From: JAGVPT01 sp963827085
GTDB lineage: Bacteria > Bacteroidota > Ignavibacteria > UBA10030 > UBA8401
NCBI GenBank assembly: GCA_963827085.1
Contig: CAWGZY010000005.1
Span: forward strand, 682,001-746,000
Direction: 5' to 3'
Length of the DNA stretch: 64,000 nt
Every line of letters starts with the position of its first letter. Within the stretch, counting starts at the first letter, position 1. The notes under the pieces were generated by a model. That model was given only the letters and a program-made list of their open reading frames with translations, was not told where the DNA came from and did no database searches. Shown here one piece after another: positions 8,954-18,206 of this stretch. Both the position numbers and the translations under genes were made by a program.

Positions 8954-10207
8954 ATGGAAAGAAGAACTTTTGTGGTGTTGGCGTTTTGCATCCTCTGCGC
9001 CCAAATTGTTTCGGCCCAAACTGTCAGTGTGAAGTTCCGGTACGAGCCGCAAGCCGTATATGTTCGTGTTAATTTCCCCGGCACATTTAATAACTGGGGG
9101 CCGAACAGACGGCCAGGGACAATTGCAGCCGGGACTCCTTCTCAGGCAGACAGTCTGGAAACTGCTACCGGGATGTGGGTGAAGACAATTCCATTGGCGT
9201 TCGGAACGTATCAATATAAGATCTATCAGCAACTTAGCAATACGTCTACAAATTGGAATTGGATTTCGGATCCTCTCAATCGTGTCGTTATTACTTCGGA
9301 CGAGAATTCGCAATTTGTCGTAGACAGTCTGGTGTTATTCCAGATATGCGCTTATCCTTATACTATTGAGACTGGTGTAAACGGAAATGTCTTTGTTGTA
9401 AAGACCGGATTACCAAAACTTTCTGCAGGAATTTTTCAGCCAGCAGGAGGACCTTCTCTTACGATCAATGCATTCGTGGACGGAACGCCAATTGCGAATG
9501 CCGGCAGTTACTATGATGCGCCAAGCGGTATTTTCACATATGCACCAACAAACGTTATTGCTGATGGGAATCATGTCTTCAGAATCATCGCAAGTGCCGG
9601 AGGGCTGAGCAAGACCGATTCGGTTCAATTCACGGTGAGTGCTCGCCCGGTTCAGATACTGACGCCCTCGTTTGTTACGCATAAAGCTGTTTACGTTACG
9701 GCAGGTATCCTTCTCAAACCGGATGGTTCGGGTCCGGACAGCAGCATTTCCTCGGTATCGCTTTTTGTTAACGGAATCATGACGAGCGTTCCTGCGGCCA
9801 ATGGCGCTTTCGCTGACAGCACGTTGTTGTATGAAGGAACTAATCTGATCAAGGTCACAACTCCTAACGGAGCAGACAGCATCGTTGTTACTCGCCTCGT
9901 CAATCATTCGCCGAACGCGCTGGATTCAGCGCAGCTTTCCGGAAGTTCGGTGATCTTGAATGCCTCACTCACTACGGATCCTGATTCGCAAACGGTGACA
10001 AATTTCAAATGGTTTGACGATCCTGTGTATCCTTTAGGCCTGAGCGGAAAAACCGGAGTAACAGCAACGGTCAGTAAACCGGCAAAGCCGGGGGAATATT
10101 ATTATGGGCTTGTTGCTATCGATTCTGCCGGCTACGTCGATACAACGCGGTCGTATTTCATCATTAATGCGGACGGATCGCTGCAGAATCCTCGTTATTC
10201 AGAATAA
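8954..10207 (+). CDS. N-terminal fragment of T9SS-exported GH13 alpha-amylase (frameshifted)
   Basis: ATG 8954 is preferred over the upstream in-frame start because it begins a clean signal peptide (RRTFVVLAFCILCAQIVSAQ). A starch/glycogen-binding-like module follows (VRVNFPGTFNNWGPN, TYQYKIYQQ), then Ig-like beta domains to about residue 410. The frame closes at 10207 just before the catalytic barrel, which continues in the next frame. Moving one base near 10192-10197 (AATCCTCG) restores continuity. This part binds or presents polysaccharide and has no catalytic residues itself. Confidence 0.7.
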   Translation: MERRTFVVLAFCILCAQIVSAQTVSVKFRYEPQAVYVRVNFPGTFNNWGPNRRPGTIAAGTPSQADSLETATGMWVKTIPLAFGTYQYKIYQQLSNTSTNWNWISDPLNRVVITSDENSQFVVDSLVLFQICAYPYTIETGVNGNVFVVKTGLPKLSAGIFQPAGGPSLTINAFVDGTPIANAGSYYDAPSGIFTYAPTNVIADGNHVFRIIASAGGLSKTDSVQFTVSARPVQILTPSFVTHKAVYVTAGILLKPDGSGPDSSISSVSLFVNGIMTSVPAANGAFADSTLLYEGTNLIKVTTPNGADSIVVTRLVNHSPNALDSAQLSGSSVILNASLTTDPDSQTVTNFKWFDDPVYPLGLSGKTGVTATVSKPAKPGEYYYGLVAIDSAGYVDTTRSYFIINADGSLQNPRYSE

Positions 10208-10637
10208 TCCGGAATGGGCAAAGCAAGCACGCGTCTATTTTTTATTTCCAAAAGCATTTACGCAGGCAGGAACGATCGCCGCGGCTACGGCGAACCTCCA
10301 GTATGTGAAGAACATGGGGTTTAATGTTATTTGGGTGATGCCCGTGATGAAAAATGCCTCTCCGATTGATCAACAATCCGGCCCGGGCTATAACATCGTT
10401 GATTTCTATAACGTCGCTCCTGAGTATGGAACAAACCAGGATTTCAAAAATTTCGTAACGCAGGCGCACTCACTCGGTCTCAAGGTCATTCTCGACGTGA
10501 CGCCGAACCATTCAAGCTGGCTTCATCCCTGGTCGGTCGACGCGCACGCAAACAGGTTGAACTCTCCATACTGGAATTGGTATGAACACAACAACCAGCC
10601 AGATGACTCAAACAAATGGGCTCGGCTCGTCACTTGA
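10104..10637 (+). CDS. Middle fragment of GH13 alpha-amylase: first half of catalytic barrel
   Basis: The meaningful part starts at about 10192 (VIQNNPEWAKQARVYFLFP). It contains the beginning of the GH13 (beta/alpha)8 barrel: LQYVKNMGFNVIWVMPVM, the GYNIVDFYNVAPEYG segment, and conserved region I as DVTPNHSS. It goes out of frame after DDSNKW and closes at 10637. The barrel resumes in the third frame from about 10619 (GSSLDAGGFNYY). One extra G in TGGG (10617-10620) would explain this. It cannot be active on its own. Confidence 0.7.
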   Translation: MGLLLSILPATSIQRGRISSLMRTDRCRILVIQNNPEWAKQARVYFLFPKAFTQAGTIAAATANLQYVKNMGFNVIWVMPVMKNASPIDQQSGPGYNIVDFYNVAPEYGTNQDFKNFVTQAHSLGLKVILDVTPNHSSWLHPWSVDAHANRLNSPYWNWYEHNNQPDDSNKWARLVT

Positions 10638-11991
10638 CGCTGGCGGATTCAATTATTATACCGGCTTCAGCAGTGAATTGCTCAATCTCAATTGGAGCGA
10701 TGTGGATATGCGTTCGGAGATGATCAACGTTTACAAATTTTGGGTGCAGCAGTTTGGTCTTGACGGGTTCCGCTTCGACGTTTACTGGGGGCCGCATCGA
10801 AGGTATGGCGAACAGTATATGGGCGACCCGGTGAGAGCTGCGCTCAAACATATTAAGCCCGATATTTTGCTTCTTGGCGAAGACGATGGAACAGGGTCGG
10901 GGACTCAGTTTATTTACGCCGACCAAAACGGCGGGCTCGACGCCTCGTACGATTTCAATTTATATTTTAGCCAAGTAGAAAGCTTTGGTTTCAGCAGTAC
11001 AGCTGTCAACAACCTCGACAATGCAATCAACAACGGCGGTTACTATCCCGGCCCCGATGCGCTGTACATGCGATTCATGGAATCGCAGGACCAAGACCGG
11101 ATTACCTACTTATATTCTGCGCTCTATCAGAATGAGAGTCCAGCGACAACGTTTATGCGTACGATGCCGATGGCGACAACCATTTTCACCGTGCCGGGTT
11201 TTCCTATGATATGGAATGGTCAGGAAGTGGGCTGGGGATACGGGATGTCGGGTTCCACAGTAGACCGCGATAGAAGCACGATTGGCTGGGACTTTCAGGG
11301 AAAAACTCTGCTGGCGCCTCACTATCAGCGACTGGCATGGATCCGCGGAATGTTTCCAGCATTTGCAACGCAGAAGTATGTCAGGCTCTCCACCGGGAAC
11401 GGACTTGTGTACGGAATAGCTCGTCCGTATAACGGGGGTAACGGCATTGCGCTAATAAATTTCAGTGCATCGCCTGAGAGCACAACCGTTGCATTGTCAG
11501 CCGGGAACGGCAACCTTGCTCCGGGCATCAAGGACGGAACGTATTATCTCAACGATGTGTATAATGACACGTCGCATACGGTTGCCGTCTCATTCGGGGG
11601 AATGAATTTTTCAACGGTACTCCCTGCGTACGGATCGGCAGTCTATGTGCTTTCTGATTCGTTGATCAAACTAACAGTACCTTCTCTTACCTCGGTCAAA
11701 ATTCTACCCGGTTCAAATTCACTGCCGACAGAATTTACGCTCTCCCAGAATTTTCCGAATCCGTTTAATCCGTCAACATACATTGAATTCGCGATTCCCA
11801 ATCAGCAGGTTGTCACGATAAAAATATATGACGTATTGGGAAGAGTAGTTGCGACTCTTGTAAATGAACGGAAGGAAGCGGGAAAATACAGTGTTCAGTG
11901 GAATGCCTCGGGGTCTTCGAGCGGTGTTTATTTTTGCATGATGCGGGCAGGAACTTACGTCCGAACGAATAAAATGTTGCTCGTGAGGTAA
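10582..11991 (+). CDS. C-terminal fragment of GH13 alpha-amylase with T9SS sorting domain
   Basis: The real homology starts near 10620. GH13 region II is GFRFDVYWG (nucleophile Asp), region III is LLLGED (acid/base Glu), and region IV is ESQDQDR, where the usual His before the catalytic Asp is Gln. A C-terminal beta domain and a type A T9SS tail follow (SQNFPNPFNP, YDVLGR, KMLLVR). The intact enzyme would be a cell-surface or released alpha-amylase of roughly 1,010 residues. The next gene begins 3 nt after its stop, which suggests one transcript with the GH57 enzyme. Confidence 0.75.
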   Translation: MNTTTSQMTQTNGLGSSLDAGGFNYYTGFSSELLNLNWSDVDMRSEMINVYKFWVQQFGLDGFRFDVYWGPHRRYGEQYMGDPVRAALKHIKPDILLLGEDDGTGSGTQFIYADQNGGLDASYDFNLYFSQVESFGFSSTAVNNLDNAINNGGYYPGPDALYMRFMESQDQDRITYLYSALYQNESPATTFMRTMPMATTIFTVPGFPMIWNGQEVGWGYGMSGSTVDRDRSTIGWDFQGKTLLAPHYQRLAWIRGMFPAFATQKYVRLSTGNGLVYGIARPYNGGNGIALINFSASPESTTVALSAGNGNLAPGIKDGTYYLNDVYNDTSHTVAVSFGGMNFSTVLPAYGSAVYVLSDSLIKLTVPSLTSVKILPGSNSLPTEFTLSQNFPNPFNPSTYIEFAIPNQQVVTIKIYDVLGRVVATLVNERKEAGKYSVQWNASGSSSGVYFCMMRAGTYVRTNKMLLVR

Positions 11992-11994
11992 CGA

Positions 11995-14592
11995 GTGAAA
12001 ACGCTGATTGCTAATGGCTTTCTTATTATTCTTGCGAGCGCGCTTCTCTGTGCGCAGCCAAAAGTGGTCGATGGCGGAATTCTTTTCACCGTAAAATCGT
12101 CCGCCGCTTCTGTTGTCCTTGCGGGAGATTTTAACGGATGGTCGCACGATGCCGATCGAATGACGGTGGACAAAGAGGGAACATTTTCCATCGTCAAGAA
12201 ATTAAAGCCTGGTGTATACGAATACAAATTTTTAATTGACAGCACGTGGGTTCTTGATCAATCCAATCCGGGAAGTCTTCCCAATTACGACAACTCAAGC
12301 AAGAATTCAATCTTTACGCTTACCGAGAACAACAAAATCCTTTACCATGGATATATCCCATCTACGACCAAAACTATGAACGATACGTATCCTCATTCCG
12401 GCGGAACGCTTTTCCTCAATCTCATCTGGCACCAGCATCAACCTCTCTATCTCGACCCACAAAGCGACCAGCTCCAGGGTCCATGGGTTCGCACGCACGG
12501 CACGAAGGATTATTACGACATGGCGTCGATTCTTGAGAAGTATCCGAACGTGCATTACAATGTAAACCTCACGTCGTCGCTCTTATTTCAGCTGGAGAAA
12601 TATTACGTCGACAGGCTCCGGCCGTTTGTCGATGTCAAGAATAATCGCGTTGATACGGCACGCTTCTTTGCACGGTGGAAAGGGAAGACCGATCCTTGGA
12701 TCGACCTGGCGTTGAAACCGACGCAAGATTTCGACGAGCGCGACAAGAATTTTCTCTTATACAACATTTGGAATGCATTCGGCATCAGCGAAGTGCAGAT
12801 TCTGCGGTTTCCGGGATACAATTTGTTAAAGGAAAAATATGCGCGCAAAGAGAAATTTTCCGAGCAGGAGATGCGCGACCTCAAATTCTGGTTCTACCTC
12901 GCTCATTTTGATCCTGATTTTTTGGAAGCGAGAGTGCAGCTTGCTGACGGAACTATTATCGACTTGACGGATTTGGTCGAAAAAAGAACCGACGGAAAAT
13001 ATTATCTGAGGGGGAAGATTTCGGAACAAGAGTGCAACCGCATCGTTGCCGAGACGTTTAAAGTTCTCGCAAACATTATTCCAATCCACAAGAAGTTGAT
13101 GTATCACCCTTTGAGCTATGAAGGACAAATCGAGGTTGCCACAACGCCTTTTTTCCATCCAATTCTCCCTTTAATTTTTAATTCGGATATTGCAAAGGTG
13201 TGCCAGCCGAACGATCCGATGCCAAACCGCTTTCAGTATCCCCAGGATGCGAATGCTCAGGTTGCAAAAGCTATTGAATTTTATAAGGAAAAATTCGGAC
13301 AAGCACCGTATGGAATGTGGCCGGCAGAGGGTTCCGTTGCACAGGAGATTGTTCCGCTATTCGGCAAAAATGGGATCCACTGGATTGCAACGGATGAGAA
13401 AATTCTTGCTCGTTCCAAACCGCAGAATCAGCCGAAGTTCTATCCATACGGCGTGTATGCCAATAGTGATGAATTGGACTCGGTCGTTGTTGTTTTTCGC
13501 GACACAGAATTGTCCGATAAGATTGGCTTTACCTATCAGAATTTCCGCGGTGAAGACGCAGCCGATGATTTCATTAAGAGCATCTTGCTGTATGCCCCGA
13601 AAGAAGGAGAGCCGGACCGATTGCTTACGGTTATTCTTGACGGAGAAAACGCATGGGAATGGTATCGGCAGGACGCTGACGGAAAAGAATTTCTCCATGC
13701 ACTCTATAGAAAGCTCAGTGCTCTGTATGACACAAAGCAGATTATCTCCGTTACAATGACGGAATACATGCAAGGTAATCCGAAGCGCGGCGTTGCTCCG
13801 CATCCGATCTCTTCAATGCGGAAACTCGACTGGCTCTACCCCGGGTCGTGGATCAATGCAAATTTCGATACGTGGATCGGTGAAGAAGGACAAAATCGCG
13901 CATGGAACTACCTGCTTACGGCCAGGCAAGATTTAGAACATTCTGGTTTGCGTCAGCCCGATCCGAAATCTTCGGAACCAAAGTTGGGAACGAAGGAGGA
14001 CTTCGCGTACAAAGCGTGGCAAGAGATGTACGCTGCTGAAGGTTCAGATTGGTTCTGGTGGTATGCCACAGCTCAAACAGCACCAGCCGGAGACAAACCA
14101 TTTGATGTTGCATATACCACACACTTAAGGAATATCTATACATTTGCGCTTCAGGCAGGCGGCACTATGCCTCAAAGAGTGTTTAAAGGAATCGATGTTG
14201 TTAAAAAAGCTGCCCCACGCCCTTCTCAAAGCACCATGGCACAGAGCAGTAAGACGGATTCTGTTTCGGTGGTGTTTCAGTGCGATGCCCGCAGCGTGTA
14301 CGTGCGGAAGGGTATTTTCATCGCAGGGAATCAAGAGCAGCTGGGGAATTGGAAGCCTAACATTGTACGAATGTACGACGATGGAACCCATGGGGACCGC
14401 CAGCAAAACGACAGCGTATGGACGATCGAGCTCCATTTTCCTGTCGGGACGGAGATCCAATATAAATTCACCAACAGCGGTCCGAGCGGTGAATGGAATC
14501 CGGGCGAAGAATTTCCAAACGGCAATCGAAGAGTATTTCTCGATGGCTCACTTGACAAGGTGGTTCTCACCGACAAGTTCGGAAAAATGTGA
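11995..14592 (+). CDS. GH57 amylase/amylopullulanase-type enzyme with starch-binding modules
   Basis: 865 residues from a GTG start, with a signal peptide (LIILASALLCAQ). Residues ~24-110 are a CBM48-like glycogen-binding module (VVLAGDFNGWSHDADRM, GVYEYKFLID). The GH57 catalytic domain (~135-620) shows WHQHQPLY, the nucleophile-type Glu in GMWPAEGS followed by WIATDE, and the second catalytic region ILDGENAWEWY. The last ~110 residues are another starch-binding-like module (MYDDGTHGDRQQNDSVW), related to one in the T9SS-tailed protein at 2.5-4.2 kb. No T9SS tail is present, so it may be periplasmic. It probably cleaves alpha-1,4 or alpha-1,6 linkages of maltodextrins produced by the amylase. 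Confidence 0.9.
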   Translation: MKTLIANGFLIILASALLCAQPKVVDGGILFTVKSSAASVVLAGDFNGWSHDADRMTVDKEGTFSIVKKLKPGVYEYKFLIDSTWVLDQSNPGSLPNYDNSSKNSIFTLTENNKILYHGYIPSTTKTMNDTYPHSGGTLFLNLIWHQHQPLYLDPQSDQLQGPWVRTHGTKDYYDMASILEKYPNVHYNVNLTSSLLFQLEKYYVDRLRPFVDVKNNRVDTARFFARWKGKTDPWIDLALKPTQDFDERDKNFLLYNIWNAFGISEVQILRFPGYNLLKEKYARKEKFSEQEMRDLKFWFYLAHFDPDFLEARVQLADGTIIDLTDLVEKRTDGKYYLRGKISEQECNRIVAETFKVLANIIPIHKKLMYHPLSYEGQIEVATTPFFHPILPLIFNSDIAKVCQPNDPMPNRFQYPQDANAQVAKAIEFYKEKFGQAPYGMWPAEGSVAQEIVPLFGKNGIHWIATDEKILARSKPQNQPKFYPYGVYANSDELDSVVVVFRDTELSDKIGFTYQNFRGEDAADDFIKSILLYAPKEGEPDRLLTVILDGENAWEWYRQDADGKEFLHALYRKLSALYDTKQIISVTMTEYMQGNPKRGVAPHPISSMRKLDWLYPGSWINANFDTWIGEEGQNRAWNYLLTARQDLEHSGLRQPDPKSSEPKLGTKEDFAYKAWQEMYAAEGSDWFWWYATAQTAPAGDKPFDVAYTTHLRNIYTFALQAGGTMPQRVFKGIDVVKKAAPRPSQSTMAQSSKTDSVSVVFQCDARSVYVRKGIFIAGNQEQLGNWKPNIVRMYDDGTHGDRQQNDSVWTIELHFPVGTEIQYKFTNSGPSGEWNPGEEFPNGNRRVFLDGSLDKVVLTDKFGKM

Positions 14593-14634
14593 CCGGGCTG
14601 AAGGAAGGAAAATGTAATTGTATCACGTAAAGCC

Positions 14635-14678
14635 GCAGAGGCGCAAAGAATCTGTTGCTGCGTCGTGGCGCCTTTGCG
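14635..14678. repeat. Short inverted repeat (GGCGCAAAG type)
   Basis: GGCGCAAAG (14640-14648) faces CTTTGCG (14672-14678) between the GH57 gene and the MFS carrier. The right arm overlaps the first predicted codons of the carrier. The wording resembles 22461-22515 and 38751-38770. Confidence 0.5.
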
Positions 14679-16026
14679 TGAGCCAAACCCGTATTCAACC
14701 AAGATTTTCAACGTACTGATCTCGAACTCTACACACTCGACCGTGCTGCAGATCCAGAAAAATCTCTCCCGATCCTTCTACGCAATCATCAGCTTGCCGT
14801 CGACCGCAATGGGCTTTGCGCTCTCCGTCCAGATTTCGGCGCTCAGTTGGATTCTTACCACAAAGTACAATCTTGACATCCATGAAGTTGGAATCGTGTG
14901 GGCCGCCGGGCCGCTTGCCGGAATTTTCGGGCAGGTCATCATTGGCCTGATCAGCGACAACGTTTGGTTTTGGGGAGGGAGAAGGCGCCCATTCATACTC
15001 ATCGGAGGAGTTTTGGCCGCCTCGATGCTGCTCGCTTTGCCAAATATCGACAGCATCCGATCGTTCTTCGGGATCGAGAGCCTGCTCGGTGTCGCGGTAT
15101 TCGTAGCGCTCACCCTCGATCTTGCGATCAACATAAGTTTTAACCCGACCCGGTCGGTAATTGCCGATGTAACACCCGAGGGAAATCCGCGCACGAAGGG
15201 ATATACCTGGATGCAAACGATTTCGGGATTCTTCGGAGTTCTTGCATACGTCATCGGTGCAGTCTTCGGCAATTATGTTCTTATCTATTTCGGAGTTTTC
15301 ATTGTTTTGTTCTTTTCCATTCTGCCGGTATTTTTTATTTCGGAAAGGCGAACACTGTCGGAGACAGAGATGTCAGAATCTGTCGACAAAGGAAGGAAGG
15401 TCGAATCAACAACAAAATGGGGACAGCTCATTCGACTTTACGTTGCACACGCTTTTTCCTGGATCGGCGTGCAAACAATGTTCGTGTATATCATCGCTTA
15501 CATCCAACAAAAATTAGCTGCGGATTCTAATGGTTCAGCTCTTTTCTCAGGCCAGGTTATTTCGATTTCTTTTGCCGTATTGAACACCATCGGCTTCATT
15601 CTGCCCGGTTTGGTCCTTGAACCGATCGCAGAAAAAATGGGCCGCGTCAAGACGCATCTGAGCTCTGTTGCAATTATGGCAATCGGTTATTTCCTTATTG
15701 CTTTTTTTGGAAAGACTCCGTTCGCTTTATATGCCCTCATGGGAATTGTCGGCGTCGGGTGGGGAGCGATTGTCAGCCTGCCTTTTGCCATCATGTCTGA
15801 GAATGTTCAGAAAAGCCGCATGGGATTTTTCATGGGCATCTTCAATCTCTCCGTGGTTCTCCCTCAGCTTTTCGTGAGCCTCGGACTCGGCATTCTCATC
15901 CAGCATGCGGCCGACAAGAATATCATCTTTCTTATCAGCGGTGTCAGTGTGGCTCTCTCTGCATTCTTCTGGTCATTTGTCAAAGAAGATAAGGTTGGCT
16001 CAATCATGGTTGAAGGTGCACATTGA
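14665..16026 (+). CDS. MFS sugar transporter, SLC45/sucrose-carrier type
   Basis: Up to 453 residues with about 12 membrane segments. The family signature is seen in loop 2-3 as GLISDNVWFWGGRRRPF, and in FNPTRSVIADVTPEG after segment 5. That is the pattern of disaccharide:H+ symporters of the SLC45/GPH-like group. The start is uncertain: GTG 14665 lies in a repeat and GTG 14743 is an alternative; the conserved part begins at SRSFYAIISLPS. It stands between GH57 and the ABC importer, so maltose or maltodextrin is the likely substrate by context. A paralogous carrier lies at 19158. Confidence 0.85.
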   Translation: MAPLREPNPYSTKIFNVLISNSTHSTVLQIQKNLSRSFYAIISLPSTAMGFALSVQISALSWILTTKYNLDIHEVGIVWAAGPLAGIFGQVIIGLISDNVWFWGGRRRPFILIGGVLAASMLLALPNIDSIRSFFGIESLLGVAVFVALTLDLAINISFNPTRSVIADVTPEGNPRTKGYTWMQTISGFFGVLAYVIGAVFGNYVLIYFGVFIVLFFSILPVFFISERRTLSETEMSESVDKGRKVESTTKWGQLIRLYVAHAFSWIGVQTMFVYIIAYIQQKLAADSNGSALFSGQVISISFAVLNTIGFILPGLVLEPIAEKMGRVKTHLSSVAIMAIGYFLIAFFGKTPFALYALMGIVGVGWGAIVSLPFAIMSENVQKSRMGFFMGIFNLSVVLPQLFVSLGLGILIQHAADKNIIFLISGVSVALSAFFWSFVKEDKVGSIMVEGAH

Positions 16027-17291
16027 TCAGGCCGGGCATTCCAACATTAGGAACGATTAAGAAAAGAACTCTTCACGTTTTTCTTTTTTCGTTCTTTGTC
16101 GTATGTGTCGTTCTTTGCGGTCTTTCCGGATGCGGGCCGAAGAAAGGAGAAAAGATACGAATTACGATCTGGCATCAGGATAGGATTGACATCCGCGTCG
16201 TGCTTGAGGCACAGCTTCAGAAATTCATGAAGCTTCATCCTGAAGTGGAAGTGGAGCAGCTTTTCAAAGAAACCGAAGAACTTCGCTCCGGCTTCATCGT
16301 CGCTGCGATCGCAGGGCAGGGGCCCGAGATTGTCTACGGCCCGGCGGATCAGGTTGGACCGTTTCAGGTAATGGATATTATTCTCCCTCTCGAGAACCTT
16401 TTTGACAAAGCATATCTCGACGAGTTTGACTCAAAAGGGCTGACGTACTATAAAGGTCATCTTTATCAGATTGCAGACAAACTCGGCAATCATCTGACTC
16501 TTGTGTACAATAAGAAGCTGGTTCCGAAGCCTCCGACCACCGAGAAAGAGCTCATCGACATCGGCAAGAATCTCACTCACAAGCCTGATCGGTACGGTTT
16601 AGCGTGGAATTACACCGAGCCTTTCTTCTTCATTCCGTTTATGACGGGATTCGGGGGATGGATCATGGATGACAGCGGTAAACCGACATTGAATAATCAG
16701 GGGACAATTGATGGGCTGAAATTCATTAAAGACCTTCGCGATAAATACGGCATCATCCCGAATGAGGCCGACTACGAAATCGCCGATATTCTCTTCAAGG
16801 ACGGGAAGGTCGGAATGATCATCAACGGTGATTGGTCCTGGTCGGGGTATGAAAAGGCGGGCATTGATTTCGGCGTTGCACCTCTTCCGAGAATTACAAA
16901 AACCGGTCTCTGGTGCGGAACGATGGTCTCTCCGAAAGGATTCTCGATTAACGCGAACATTTCGGAAGAGAAAAAGAAATGGTCGATTGAACTTATAAAG
17001 TTCCTCACATCCGACGAGAACGAACTTGAAGCTGCGACAATCCTCCACACCATGCCGACGAAGAAATCGGTTCTGGGGAGCGATTTTGTGAAGAAAAATG
17101 ACATCATGAGGAATTCGGAAATTGCCATCGAGCACGGTCGTGCGATGCCGGTTGTTCCGGAATTACGGGCGATCTGGGATGCGATGAGGCCGAGCTACCA
17201 GGCGGTGCTGGGAGGCTACAAGTCGGCGGAACAAGCAGCGATGGATATGCAGAATGATGCATTGAGGAAAATAAAAGAGATGAACGAATGA
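16023..17291 (+). CDS. ABC sugar-binding lipoprotein (MalE-like)
   Basis: 422 residues beginning at TTG 16023, which overlaps the MFS stop. A type II signal peptide ends in the lipobox LSGC, so the mature protein is a lipoprotein. The solute-binding family 1 fold is seen in ITIWHQ, VEVEQLF, GPEIVYGPADQ, the central FKDGKVGMIINGDWSW and late MPVVPELRAIWDAM. It would present oligosaccharide to the two permeases encoded directly downstream; the stop overlaps the next start (ATGA). Maltodextrin is inferred from the neighbours, not from binding residues. Confidence 0.9.
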   Translation: MIRPGIPTLGTIKKRTLHVFLFSFFVVCVVLCGLSGCGPKKGEKIRITIWHQDRIDIRVVLEAQLQKFMKLHPEVEVEQLFKETEELRSGFIVAAIAGQGPEIVYGPADQVGPFQVMDIILPLENLFDKAYLDEFDSKGLTYYKGHLYQIADKLGNHLTLVYNKKLVPKPPTTEKELIDIGKNLTHKPDRYGLAWNYTEPFFFIPFMTGFGGWIMDDSGKPTLNNQGTIDGLKFIKDLRDKYGIIPNEADYEIADILFKDGKVGMIINGDWSWSGYEKAGIDFGVAPLPRITKTGLWCGTMVSPKGFSINANISEEKKKWSIELIKFLTSDENELEAATILHTMPTKKSVLGSDFVKKNDIMRNSEIAIEHGRAMPVVPELRAIWDAMRPSYQAVLGGYKSAEQAAMDMQNDALRKIKEMNE

Positions 17292-18190
17292 CAAGCGAAA
17301 AAATAAAGACCAAGGTATTCGTATACTTCCTGGTCGCACCGGCGTTTTTGGTGCTCATCGGTGTAGTCATCTATCCATTTATCTTCAACATTGTTATTTC
17401 CCTCTCGAATATGAGTCTTACTCACATCAAGGATTGGCATTTCGTCGGCTTCCGACAGTATGTGAAAGTATTTACGGAAGAATCGAAGCCGAATTTCTAT
17501 AGTGTTTTTCTTAAGACGATAATATGGACCGTCGTAAATCTTATTTTCCACGTTGTCATCGGAGTCTTTCTTGCACTCCTCCTGAACCAGAAAGAAATCC
17601 GGGGGAAAGCGATTTTCCGAACCATTCTGGTGTTGCCCTGGGCCGTTCCTCAACTTATCGTGGCACTGACGTGGCGCGGCATGTTTAATTACGAGTATGG
17701 CTCCATCAATCTCATGCTCACGCAATGGTTTGGGCTTCCCGCTGTTCAGTGGTTGAAAAGCCCGGTTGAGACATTCATCGCCGTTATCATTACAAATGTG
17801 TGGCTCGGATTTCCTTTTATGATGATCATCGCACTCGGAGCGCTGCAGAGCATACCACATGAGCTCTACGAAGCCGCCGATATGGACGGCGCATCGTGGT
17901 TTCATAAATTGAAAAATATCACTATTCCGCTCATCCGCCCTGTTATGGTCCCCGCCATCACGCTCGGGACGATATGGACATTCAACAACTTGAACATCGT
18001 TTGGCTTGTGAGCAACGCCGGGGAACCGTCGGATCAAACGCATCTCCTCGTCTCATTCGTATATAAGGCGGCATTTAATTTTTATAGATACGGGTACGGC
18101 GCAGCATTGTCGATGGTGATCTTCTTCATCCTCTTGATCTTCAGCCTGACGTTTATGCGCAGAACTAAAGCCACGGAAGCGGCATACTAA
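17288..18190 (+). CDS. ABC sugar permease, MalF-like
   Basis: 300 residues with six or seven membrane helices. The cytoplasmic EAA loop that docks the ATPase reads EAADMDGASWFHKLKNITIP. It overlaps the binding-protein gene by 4 nt and is followed 16 nt later by the second permease. Length and layout fit the shorter MalF/UgpA-type subunits. No ATPase gene is found anywhere in the cluster. Confidence 0.9.
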   Translation: MTSEKIKTKVFVYFLVAPAFLVLIGVVIYPFIFNIVISLSNMSLTHIKDWHFVGFRQYVKVFTEESKPNFYSVFLKTIIWTVVNLIFHVVIGVFLALLLNQKEIRGKAIFRTILVLPWAVPQLIVALTWRGMFNYEYGSINLMLTQWFGLPAVQWLKSPVETFIAVIITNVWLGFPFMMIIALGALQSIPHELYEAADMDGASWFHKLKNITIPLIRPVMVPAITLGTIWTFNNLNIVWLVSNAGEPSDQTHLLVSFVYKAAFNFYRYGYGAALSMVIFFILLIFSLTFMRRTKATEAAY

Positions 18191-18206
18191 TTTTATCGAT
18201 GATCTT

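Noticed and set aside
17216..18043. 275-codon open frame on the minus strand
   Set aside because: It is antisense to the MalF-like permease, with low-complexity charged sequence and no family features.
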